Source: an uncultured Peptococcaceae bacterium
GTDB lineage: Bacteria > Bacillota > Peptococcia > Peptococcales > Peptococcaceae
Assembly (NCBI GenBank): GCA_902492275.1
Contig: CABUKW010000163.1
Span: 1-6,018 of the forward strand
Direction: 5' to 3'
Length of the DNA: 6,018 nt
Made by a program: the position numbers and the translations under genes. Below are positions 1 to 5,368 of this stretch, piece after piece (position 1 is the stretch's first letter; the number at the start of each line of letters is the position of its first letter). The notes beneath the pieces are model-generated. The model did not search any database and was not told where the DNA came from. It saw only the letters and a list, made by a program, of their open reading frames with translations.

Positions 1-1523
1 CAGGCTGTACAGCTTTGCTGATGTAAATCCATGGTGGCTTTTACAATAGCCAGACCTAAGCCAAAGCTTTGTTGATCTAAATGGCGGCTTCCGTCTGTTT
101 TATAAAAGCTGATAAAAAGCTGCTCCAATTGATCTTCTGTGAGCGGCGGGCTGGTATTGGTGATGGCAATACGGCAAAGACCGTCGTCAAGATCTACAAC
201 CTGCAGGATAATTTCTCCGCTTTCCGGCGTGTACTTGATGGCATTTTCCAAAAGATTGATCAAGGCCTGCTCAATGCGCTGGTAATCGCCTTGTACAATG
301 TGGTCGGTATCTTGGCAGTTCCAATGAATTTGCAGTTGCTTTTGCTGTATCAATAGATGATTGCGGTACAAAATTTCCCGCATCAGTTCTTCTATGGGAA
401 AGTAGGATTGCTCTAATTGTACCATACCGCTTTCCAGCTTGGAGAGCTGCAAGAGCTGTGTTACCAAACTGTTCATGCGGTCACTCTCTCCCAGAATAAT
501 ATCACAATATTGCCGCTGTTCTGCGGAAGAGAGCTGCTGATTGCGCAACGTTTCAGTGTAGGCTCGAATGAGTGTCAGCGGCGTTTTGAAATCGTGGGAG
601 ACATTGGCGATAAATTCCCGTCGTAATTGATTGGTTTTTGCTTCCCGCTCTAAATCTTTTTTCAATAGCTGTTGATTGATTTGCAGTTGATAAATATAAT
701 CTTGCAGCTTGACGGCCATGGCGTTGATATTTTGGCTCAGGGACTCCAATTCGTCGCCGGTAGAGATTTGGCACTGCTGGCTGAAATTCATTTGGCTGAT
801 GCGCTCAGTGGCTTGGTTAATCTGCTCGATGGGGCGAGTGATGCGGCGCGCCACAAAATAACTCATCACTGCGGTCAGCAAAAAGGAAATCAGGGCCAGA
901 TAAAGATTGTAGCGCACAGCTAAGCCAGCGGCTAGCGCCAAGGGCTCCTGGGGCGTGCGCAGAAAAATATAAATCGTTGCGCCATTATGGGAGAGTCTGC
1001 CATAATAATCCAATGTTTTAGCGCCGGGAGACTGTTCTGTACTTTCTGTTACCAGCATCGGCAAGCTGGCTGTTTGAAAGACGCCCAATCTGCTGGCTTC
1101 GGCAATCCAGCGGCTGGGTGTATAACGGAACAGGCCGCCTTCATTATGCTCTGCGGTTTTAGGATGAACAGACTTTTGACTATCAATGGGTACATTGGGC
1201 AACTGCTTGTCCAGCAGCCAGTTCTCCCGTGAATAATATTGTACATAGATTTGCTGCTGCTCTAAAGTCAGCAGCATAATCGTTGTATTATTTTTCTCAA
1301 TGTCAAAAAAGGCATCCAACAATGCTTCATCAATCGTTAAATTGCAGTTTCGCTGCAATAACGTTTCGGTGATAGCCTGATAAGCGGCTTTTAAGTCTTT
1401 GGTTTTGTTCTGCATATAGAGCCGTTCCATGACCTGATTGCCAAACAGTAGGGTAATCAAAATACTAAGCAGCAGAATGGCTGCAAAGCTGAAAAAAATT
1501 TTAAGGTGAATGGGATGTTTCAT
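1..1523 (-). CDS. Membrane sensor histidine kinase, C-terminus cut by the window edge
   Basis: Partial gene: 507 codons are visible without a stop, and the frame runs off the left edge. The product is a membrane kinase that should autophosphorylate on His and pass the phosphate to the regulator encoded just upstream. Seen in order: TM1 at residues ~9-28, an extracytoplasmic sensor segment ~29-204 with no domain I recognise, TM2 ~205-225, a HAMP linker ~222-278 (ARRITRPIEQI), the H-box FIANVSHDFKTPL with phospho-acceptor His310, the N-box LINLLENAIKY (~421-431), FYKTDGSR (~473-480) and the G2 box FGLGLAIVK (~487-495). The G1 box is degenerate: where DxGxG is expected there is TNTSPPLTEDQ, which is common in Firmicutes kinases and does not by itself suggest inactivity. 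Only the last few dozen residues are probably missing. The ATG is supported by GGAGG at 1531-1535 on the minus strand, 7 nt upstream. The gene starts 14 nt after the regulator stop, so the two are almost certainly co-transcribed. Signal unknown. Confidence 0.95.
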   Translation of the reverse strand, partial: MKHPIHLKIFFSFAAILLLSILITLLFGNQVMERLYMQNKTKDLKAAYQAITETLLQRNCNLTIDEALLDAFFDIEKNNTTIMLLTLEQQQIYVQYYSRENWLLDKQLPNVPIDSQKSVHPKTAEHNEGGLFRYTPSRWIAEASRLGVFQTASLPMLVTESTEQSPGAKTLDYYGRLSHNGATIYIFLRTPQEPLALAAGLAVRYNLYLALISFLLTAVMSYFVARRITRPIEQINQATERISQMNFSQQCQISTGDELESLSQNINAMAVKLQDYIYQLQINQQLLKKDLEREAKTNQLRREFIANVSHDFKTPLTLIRAYTETLRNQQLSSAEQRQYCDIILGESDRMNSLVTQLLQLSKLESGMVQLEQSYFPIEELMREILYRNHLLIQQKQLQIHWNCQDTDHIVQGDYQRIEQALINLLENAIKYTPESGEIILQVVDLDDGLCRIAITNTSPPLTEDQLEQLFISFYKTDGSRHLDQQSFGLGLAIVKATMDLHQQSCTA

Positions 1524-1537
1524 TACGCAGCCTCCAC

Positions 1538-2200
1538 TTAAAGTTCCAGTTTGTAGCCGAATTTGCGAATGGTTTTGATTTTTTGTCCCCAATCCCCTAA
1601 TTTGGAGCGGATGCATTTAATGTGGGTATCTACTGTACGAACATCGCCGTAATAGTCCAAGCCCCAAACAGCATCTAAAATTCTTTCCCGGCTCAAGGCA
1701 ATGTTTTTATTGTTGACCAGATAATAGAGTAAATCAAATTCTTTGGGCGTCAGCATCAGCCGTTGTCCAGCATAATAGGCAGTCCGCTGCCGGTAATTGA
1801 TGGATAGCTGGTCAAGCACCACTTCGTTTTCCAGCAAGAGGTCGCACCGCTTTAGCAACGACTTGATGCGAACCATGAGGATATCAGGGCTGAAGGGTTT
1901 GGCAATATATTCGTCGGCGCCGCAATGAAAGCCGCGCAGTTCATCCAGCTCGCCATCGCGAGCTGTCAAAATTAGAACAGGCACCTTTGACTGGCTGCGG
2001 ATGCGGCTGCACACCTCAAAACCATTTAACTTGGGCAGCATTAAGTCCAACACAACCAGACAATATTCATCTTCGGCAAAACGGGCCAACGCTTCTTCTC
2101 CGTCAGCCGCTTCAATAACCGTAAAATTTTCTTTGCGTAAATAAGAGGCCACTATTTGGCGCAGATGTGCTTCATCCTCCACCAACAGAATTTTATTCAT
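1538..2200 (-). CDS. OmpR/PhoB-family response regulator
   Basis: Complete 220-residue cytoplasmic transcription factor, the usual length for the family. The N-terminal receiver domain (~1-117) has the acidic pocket E8/D9, phospho-acceptor Asp52 in VVLDLMLPKLNGFEV, the switch Thr79 in LILTARDGE and the conserved Lys101 in YIAKPFSPD. The C-terminal winged helix (~125-220) has LTPKEFDLLYYLV, RERILDAVWG and the recognition-helix segment VRTVDTHIKCIRSKLG, ending in IRKFGYKLEL. All catalytic residues are present, so it should be phosphorylated by the kinase encoded 14 nt downstream in the same operon. An AAAGGAG site at 2208-2214 (minus strand), 7 nt from the ATG, fixes the start. It resembles PhoP/ResD/VanR-type regulators, but sequence reading alone cannot name the regulon. 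The upstream control region carries a short direct repeat that could be its own binding site. Confidence 0.97.
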   Translation of the reverse strand: MNKILLVEDEAHLRQIVASYLRKENFTVIEAADGEEALARFAEDEYCLVVLDLMLPKLNGFEVCSRIRSQSKVPVLILTARDGELDELRGFHCGADEYIAKPFSPDILMVRIKSLLKRCDLLLENEVVLDQLSINYRQRTAYYAGQRLMLTPKEFDLLYYLVNNKNIALSRERILDAVWGLDYYGDVRTVDTHIKCIRSKLGDWGQKIKTIRKFGYKLEL

Positions 2201-2243
2201 AACAACACTCCTTTGCGGAATTGTAACTGGTGAAAAAACTACA

Positions 2244-2278
2244 AATATACTATAACAGAAAAATGTGTGTATTGTGTG
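2244..2278 (-). promoter_or_regulatory. Candidate activator-dependent promoter of the response regulator operon
   Basis: Reading on the minus strand, TATAGT (2254-2249), or the overlapping TATATT (2249-2244), is a fair -10 about 35-45 nt before the regulator's ribosome binding site. No TTGACA-like hexamer lies 16-18 bp upstream. That position is instead covered by two CACACA units (2278-2273 and 2269-2264) with a 9-bp period. A direct repeat replacing the -35 is the usual layout of promoters activated by OmpR-family regulators, so autoregulation is possible. The 9-bp period is slightly short for that family (10-11 bp is typical), and simple CA-rich sequence can arise by chance. Confidence 0.3.
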
Positions 2279-2306
2279 AGAAAAAAGTCTTTTTTCAGAA
2301 AAATTT

Positions 2307-2335
2307 TTGTGCTATGCTTGCCGCAGATTTATAAA
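2307..2335 (+). promoter_or_regulatory. Weak candidate sigma-A promoter for the ECF sigma operon
   Basis: TTGTGC (2307-2312, 3 of 6 matches to TTGACA) and TATAAA (2330-2335, 5 of 6 matches to TATAAT) are separated by exactly 17 bp. Used as a promoter it would give a leader of roughly 225 nt before the sigma start codon. In such AT-rich sequence this match could be chance, and an ECF-type or closer promoter that I cannot recognise may be the real one. Confidence 0.22.
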
Positions 2336-2531
2336 AAATAGAGATGCAAAAAGCAAATCAGGTTTGATAGTGCCGCGTTTTTTGAACGGGATGAAAAAAG
2401 TAACAGAAAACATATATTGATTGCTATTAATTTTTGCTGTTGATTTTTATACATAGAAAAAATTTCATGTTTTTTGGATTTTGTGATAGATTGCATCGTT
2501 TTTCTCCGAAATAATAAGTGTAAGGGAGAAA

Positions 2532-2546
2532 CCGATATCGGCCGAT
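2532..2546. repeat. Two overlapping 10-bp palindromes upstream of the ECF sigma gene
   Basis: CCGATATCGG (2532-2541) and ATCGGCCGAT (2537-2546) are both perfect palindromes that share ATCGG, so the stretch reads CCGAT-ATCGG-CCGAT. It stands out as a GC-rich island in AT-rich surroundings, 7 nt before the purine-rich AGGAAAGAAGGAA ribosome binding region. It could be an operator for a dimeric repressor, or, in the mRNA, two mutually exclusive small hairpins close to the ribosome binding site. No family is identified. Confidence 0.5.
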
Positions 2547-2569
2547 GAAAGGAAAGAAGGAATTTTGCT

Positions 2570-3127
2570 ATGAAAATTACAGAGAAAAATTTTGTTGCGC
2601 AGCTCAGGCGGGGCAACGAGAGAGCGTTAGAATATGTGGTGGATGCTTACGGCGGCTTGCTGTTGGCAGTGGTGCGCAAGCAGTTGGCAGCGTTGCCGGA
2701 ATTGCAGCAGGAATGTGTTAATGATGTGTTATTAGCAATTTGGCAGAATATCGACCATTACGATGAAACCCGCAGTACCTTTGCCAATTGGGCTGCCGGT
2801 ATCTGTCGCTATAAGGCCATTGATTGCCGCCGCGTCTGGTTAAAGCAACTGCAGGAGCAGCCTCTAGAAGCAGCAGAAGAATTTGCGGACCCACGGCGTA
2901 GTGCCGATTTGCTGGAGCAGGAAATTTTTGAAGAAGTGGAACAGATGTTGTCCTGCTTAAAGGAAGCCGACCAGCTTTTATTCCGGCAATTATTTGTAGA
3001 GGAGTTACCGGTGAATGAGGTAGCAAAACGTCAGGGTATCAGTCAGGCAGCGGTATACAACCGAGTAAGCCGGGGCAGAAAGCAGCTTCGCAAACAGTAT
3101 TGGATGTCAGGAAAGGAGCAATCGTAA
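2570..3127 (+). CDS. ECF-type RNA polymerase sigma factor
   Basis: Complete 185-residue alternative sigma factor, typical ECF size, with only the sigma-2 and sigma-4 domains. Sigma-2 spans ~8-90: FVAQLRRGNERAL, then the core-binding helix ECVNDVLLAIWQNIDHYD, then FANWAAGICRYKAIDCRR, equivalent to the usual F.SWL..IA.N.AID..R. A variable acidic linker covers ~95-120. Sigma-4 spans ~123-176 with a helix-turn-helix in VNEVAKRQGISQAAVYNRVS followed by the basic RGRKQLRKQ. It should direct RNA polymerase to a small regulon and be held inactive by the membrane protein encoded immediately downstream, whose start codon overlaps this stop (TAATG). The ATG has a purine-rich site, AAAGAAGGAA (2553-2562), 7 nt upstream. 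The exact ECF group was not assigned. Confidence 0.95.
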   Translation: MKITEKNFVAQLRRGNERALEYVVDAYGGLLLAVVRKQLAALPELQQECVNDVLLAIWQNIDHYDETRSTFANWAAGICRYKAIDCRRVWLKQLQEQPLEAAEEFADPRRSADLLEQEIFEEVEQMLSCLKEADQLLFRQLFVEELPVNEVAKRQGISQAAVYNRVSRGRKQLRKQYWMSGKEQS

Positions 3128-3129
3128 TG
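3112..3129 (+). promoter_or_regulatory. Ribosome binding site and start that fix the anti-sigma N-terminus
   Basis: AAAGGAG at 3112-3118 lies 8 nt before ATG 3127-3129, which itself overlaps the sigma stop TAA (3125-3127). An in-frame ATG at 3100 would add nine residues but overlaps the sigma gene by 28 nt and has no comparable site. The one-base stop/start overlap suggests translational coupling, a common way of keeping sigma and anti-sigma in proportion. Confidence 0.85.
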
Positions 3130-4206
3130 AAAAACGTATACGATTTATTGAACGAAGTACAGAGTGATGTGCAGTCTTATACCATAGAGCAACCGAATGC
3201 TTTGGAATTGAAACGGATGAAACGAACTGTAAAACGATGTACAGGAAAACGAAACAGCCGCAAGAAACTGATTGGCGCAGCTTGTGCAGCCGTAATTTTA
3301 TGCGGACTGGCTATGACCGATGCAGGCAGTATGGCAGTCTACGCGGCAGGAGAAAGCGCAGCTTATCATATCAGCAATTTTATGGGGCTAAACCGCAATT
3401 TGCAGGATTATGCCACCGTTATCGGAACTTCGCAGAGTGACAACGGGTATACCATCCGTTTGAATGAAGTGATTTTAGACCAGGAAAGCTTGGTGGTTTC
3501 CACCGACGTATATAAAGACGGCGCTACGCCGGAAGAAACCCAGCAGTTATTGGAAATGGGGATCCCCACCGGCATGGTGTATGTGAACGGCTGGCCTGTT
3601 CTGGGCGGAGCCAGCGGTGGGGCTTATCGAAATGAAAACGATAATTCTGTCGGCAGTGTCATTCGCTATGATTTAGATGGCATTGATACCAGCGGTGAAC
3701 TGGACATCAAGCTGGTGTTTCACAATATCAGTCTGCAGGAGGGTTGCCCTGCTGGAACATGGAAATTCCATTTTATGGCCGATGGCAGTGCTTTAGCCGC
3801 TGATACTGTCACCATTCCAGTCAATCATTCCTTCACGCTGGAAAATGGTGTGACGGTTACCTTGACCGATTACACCAGCAATGTGTTGGGACAACGGGTT
3901 TATTTTACGTTGGAGGGCGGCACAGCCACTGAACGAAGCGACTATCATCTAAGGCTGGAAGGCACTGATGATTTAGGCCAGCCGATTGTATTTGAGGCTT
4001 CCCGTATGAATGGTGAGGAAGGCACCGGCTATATGGAATGGCAGCTTTTGGGCGAAAAAATCACAGCAGAAACCAAATCGTTGACGCTGACACCTTATGC
4101 GGTAGCTTTTCCCAAGGAAAGCGGACGTATGAGCAATGATTATGAAGCGGTAGGAGAACCCTTTACCATTGATATTACAGCGGCACAACGTACTTTGGCA
4201 GAATAG
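3127..4206 (+). CDS. DUF4179-type membrane protein, probable anti-sigma factor
   Basis: Complete, 359 residues from the ATG at 3127. Seen: a cytoplasmic N-terminus (~1-46) starting MKNVYDLLNEVQSDV and ending in a very basic stretch (KRMKRTVKRCTGKRNSRKK), one membrane segment ~47-66 (LIGAACAAVILCGLAM), and a long extracytoplasmic part without cysteines. The segment after the membrane, with FMGLNRNLQDYATVIG and YTIRLNEVILDQESLVV, matches my recollection of the DUF4179 family. The distal half (~235-355) looks beta-rich (VNHSFTLENGVTVTLTDY), like the Ig-like domain that often follows it. Such proteins sit directly after ECF sigma genes in Bacillota, and the short N-terminus is presumed to bind the sigma factor. 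I see no HxxxCxxC zinc motif, so it is not a ZAS-type anti-sigma. Ligand and release mechanism are unknown. An in-frame ATG at 3100 lacks a ribosome binding site. Confidence 0.85.
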   Translation: MKNVYDLLNEVQSDVQSYTIEQPNALELKRMKRTVKRCTGKRNSRKKLIGAACAAVILCGLAMTDAGSMAVYAAGESAAYHISNFMGLNRNLQDYATVIGTSQSDNGYTIRLNEVILDQESLVVSTDVYKDGATPEETQQLLEMGIPTGMVYVNGWPVLGGASGGAYRNENDNSVGSVIRYDLDGIDTSGELDIKLVFHNISLQEGCPAGTWKFHFMADGSALAADTVTIPVNHSFTLENGVTVTLTDYTSNVLGQRVYFTLEGGTATERSDYHLRLEGTDDLGQPIVFEASRMNGEEGTGYMEWQLLGEKITAETKSLTLTPYAVAFPKESGRMSNDYEAVGEPFTIDITAAQRTLAE

Positions 4207-4235
4207 ACAGTCATTATTTTAAAACAAATTAATAA

Positions 4236-4291
4236 AAAAACCTGTTATCCATTGTTGGTTTGAAAAGAACTTTCAAGGATAACAGGTTTTT
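4236..4291. terminator. Bidirectional intrinsic terminator with a nested hairpin
   Basis: A perfect 15-bp inverted repeat: AAAAACCTGTTATCC (4236-4250) pairs with GGATAACAGGTTTTT (4277-4291). On the plus strand the stem runs into TTTTTgaTTTTTTA (4287-4300), serving the anti-sigma gene that ends at 4206. On the minus strand it runs into a T-run from the A-rich 4231-4240, serving the molybdopterin-binding gene whose stop is at 4298-4300. The loop carries a second small stem, TTGAAA (4260-4265) with TTTCAA (4271-4276) around AGAAC. The convergent arrangement explains the two-way design. Confidence 0.9.
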
Positions 4292-4297
4292 GATTTT

Positions 4298-5320
4298 TTA
4301 TTTGCCAAAACCGCAGTTGGGGAAGGTGCAGACTGGACAGGACAGACATAAGCCGCCGTGTCCTAAGGCAGATAAATCCTGTTGGGTTAATGTTTCGTCG
4401 GCCATAATACGGGGCAGTACCAAATCAAAAATGGTGCGCTTGGCGTACATCACGCAGCCTGGGAGGCCCAAAATTGGAACATGATTTTTCTGATGATAGG
4501 CCAACAAGAACATGGCGCCGGGTAAAACTGGCGCGCCATAGGAGACAATTTCTGCGCCGGAGGCCTTGATGGCGCTGGGGGTAGTATCGTCTGGATCTAC
4601 GCTCATACCGCCCGTACAGCAAATGAAATCAGCACCGGCATCAATAAAATCGTTGATCGCCTTGCTGATATGCTCTGGATTATCGTCGCAAATGGTTTGA
4701 CCTAAAACGTCCACATCATATTCTTTTAGTTTTTCAAAAATAACAGGGCCGAAGGTATCTTGAATGCGGCCATGATAAACTTCATTGCCGGTGGTGACGA
4801 CGCCGGCTTTTTTATGCTGATAAGGCAGGATTTCCATCAAGGGCTTATCGCCAGCCAGAGCCACGGCCTGTTCCATCTTTTCTTTGGCGATAATCAGCGG
4901 AATGATACGGGTGCCAGCAATTTTATCTCCTTTTTTAACAGGAAAATTGCTATGGCGGGTGGCAATCATCATTTCTCCCAGTTCATTGATAGCCTGTAGC
5001 CGTTGGGTGTCAATTTTTAATAAGCCGTCAATGGCAGCGATTAGTTCAATCTTTCCTTCCTTGACTTCACTGGGCGTCATATGTTCATTTTTGCAAATAT
5101 TATATAGAATTTCTGCTGCTTCGTTTTCGTGCAGCATACCCTCGGTTTTTTCCCAGATATAGAGATTGTCCTTGCCCATGGAAAGCAACACAGGGATGTC
5201 TTCTTCTGTGACGATATGTCCTTTGCGAAAAGCAGCGTCTTTGGTAACGCCTTTGATAATTTGCGTCAAATCATGGCAAAGGACATGACCGACTGCATCA
5301 GTTGTTTTGATTAATTTCAT
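4298..5320 (-). CDS. MoeA/MogA-related molybdopterin-binding protein with C-terminal Cys cluster
   Basis: Complete, 340 residues from ATG 5320. The product probably handles molybdopterin or the molybdenum cofactor in the cytoplasm. The N-terminal part (~1-165) is MoeA-like (MKLIKTTDAVGHVLCHDLTQ, FRKGHIVTEEDIPVLLSMG). A MoCF-biosynthesis domain covers ~170-305 with AGVVTTGNEVYHGRI, the loop TGGMSVDPDDTTPSAI (equivalent to TGGTG...D.TPEA of MoeA/MogA) and LGLPGCVMYAKRTIFDLVLPRI. The C-terminus adds four cysteines spaced CxxCxxCxxxxC (C325, C328, C331, C336; CLSCPVCTFPNCGFGK), suggesting a bound metal or Fe-S cluster that classical MoeA lacks. Proteins of this build occur beside XdhC and selenium-dependent molybdenum hydroxylase genes in anaerobes, which agrees with the XdhC gene upstream. 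A TTG at 5368 would add 16 residues, but the ATG at 5320 has AGGAGAG 6 nt upstream. The exact reaction is not known to me. Confidence 0.88.
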   Translation of the reverse strand: MKLIKTTDAVGHVLCHDLTQIIKGVTKDAAFRKGHIVTEEDIPVLLSMGKDNLYIWEKTEGMLHENEAAEILYNICKNEHMTPSEVKEGKIELIAAIDGLLKIDTQRLQAINELGEMMIATRHSNFPVKKGDKIAGTRIIPLIIAKEKMEQAVALAGDKPLMEILPYQHKKAGVVTTGNEVYHGRIQDTFGPVIFEKLKEYDVDVLGQTICDDNPEHISKAINDFIDAGADFICCTGGMSVDPDDTTPSAIKASGAEIVSYGAPVLPGAMFLLAYHQKNHVPILGLPGCVMYAKRTIFDLVLPRIMADETLTQQDLSALGHGGLCLSCPVCTFPNCGFGK

Positions 5321-5333
5321 GAAAATCTCTCCT
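5320..5333 (-). promoter_or_regulatory. Ribosome binding site that fixes the molybdopterin-binding protein start
   Basis: On the minus strand AGGAGAG (5333-5327) lies 6 nt before the ATG at 5320-5318. The alternative TTG at 5368 sits directly after the XdhC stop codon (5371-5369), with no good site inside the XdhC reading frame. Choosing 5320 leaves a 48-nt gap between the two genes. Confidence 0.75.
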
Positions 5334-5368
5334 GGCTCTTTATTTCTATGATGGACGGTTCTGTCCAA

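Larger units (their letters stand above)
2201..2569. promoter_or_regulatory. Divergent intergenic control region
   Basis: A 369-bp AT-rich region between the divergent regulator-kinase and sigma-anti-sigma operons, without a convincing gene. Minus-strand elements are a -10-like TATAGT at 2254-2249 with no good -35, a TGTGTG direct repeat at 2264-2278 in the -35 zone, and A/T tracts at 2280-2308 that could act as an UP element. Plus-strand elements are a weak TTGTGC (2307-2312) with TATAAA (2330-2335) at 17-bp spacing, and several other TTG-type hexamers without a properly spaced -10. I found no clear ECF-type promoter, so autoregulation by the sigma factor is not supported by sequence. The 3' end carries overlapping palindromes (2532-2546) and the sigma gene's ribosome binding site. 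A 95-codon minus-strand reading frame at 2329-2616 crosses it but has no recognisable protein character. Confidence 0.6.

Noticed and set aside
81..1232. Several plus-strand open frames of 69-91 codons (81-356, 417-626, 672-923, 987-1232)
   Set aside because: They lie antisense to the continuous histidine kinase frame, whose H, N, G2 and HAMP motifs are clear; their translations show no family features.
2280..2296. GAAAAAA-gtc-TTTTTTC hairpin as a terminator
   Set aside because: The stem is almost purely A-T and lies upstream of both divergent starts, with no gene ending nearby; it is better read as A-tract or promoter-associated sequence.
2480..2520. TTGCAT (2491-2496) with AATAAT (2510-2515) as a sigma-operon promoter
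   Set aside because: The -10-like match is good, but the spacing is only 13 bp, outside the workable range for sigma-A promoters.
2329..2616. Minus-strand 95-codon frame across the divergent intergenic region
   Set aside because: Composition follows the AT-rich DNA (runs of F, L, S, K), it overlaps the sigma gene start, and it has no convincing ribosome binding site.
2718..3026. Minus-strand 102-codon frame inside the sigma gene
   Set aside because: Antisense shadow of a well-supported sigma factor coding sequence.
3237..3440. Plus-strand 67-codon frame inside the anti-sigma gene
   Set aside because: Out-of-frame shadow; the main frame has the membrane segment and DUF4179-like motifs.
4207..4297. 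Mobile-element remnant or integron-type recombination site in the convergent intergenic repeat
   Set aside because: No transposase, no target-site duplication and no core-site motif; flanking T-runs on both strands explain it as a terminator.
4760..5314. Plus-strand frames opposite the molybdopterin-binding gene
   Set aside because: Antisense shadows of a gene with clear MoCF domain motifs.
5352..5367. Small inverted repeat TGGAC-GGTTCT-GTCCA between xdhC and the molybdopterin-binding gene
   Set aside because: Only 5 bp with no T-run; too weak to call a terminator or attenuator inside an operon.
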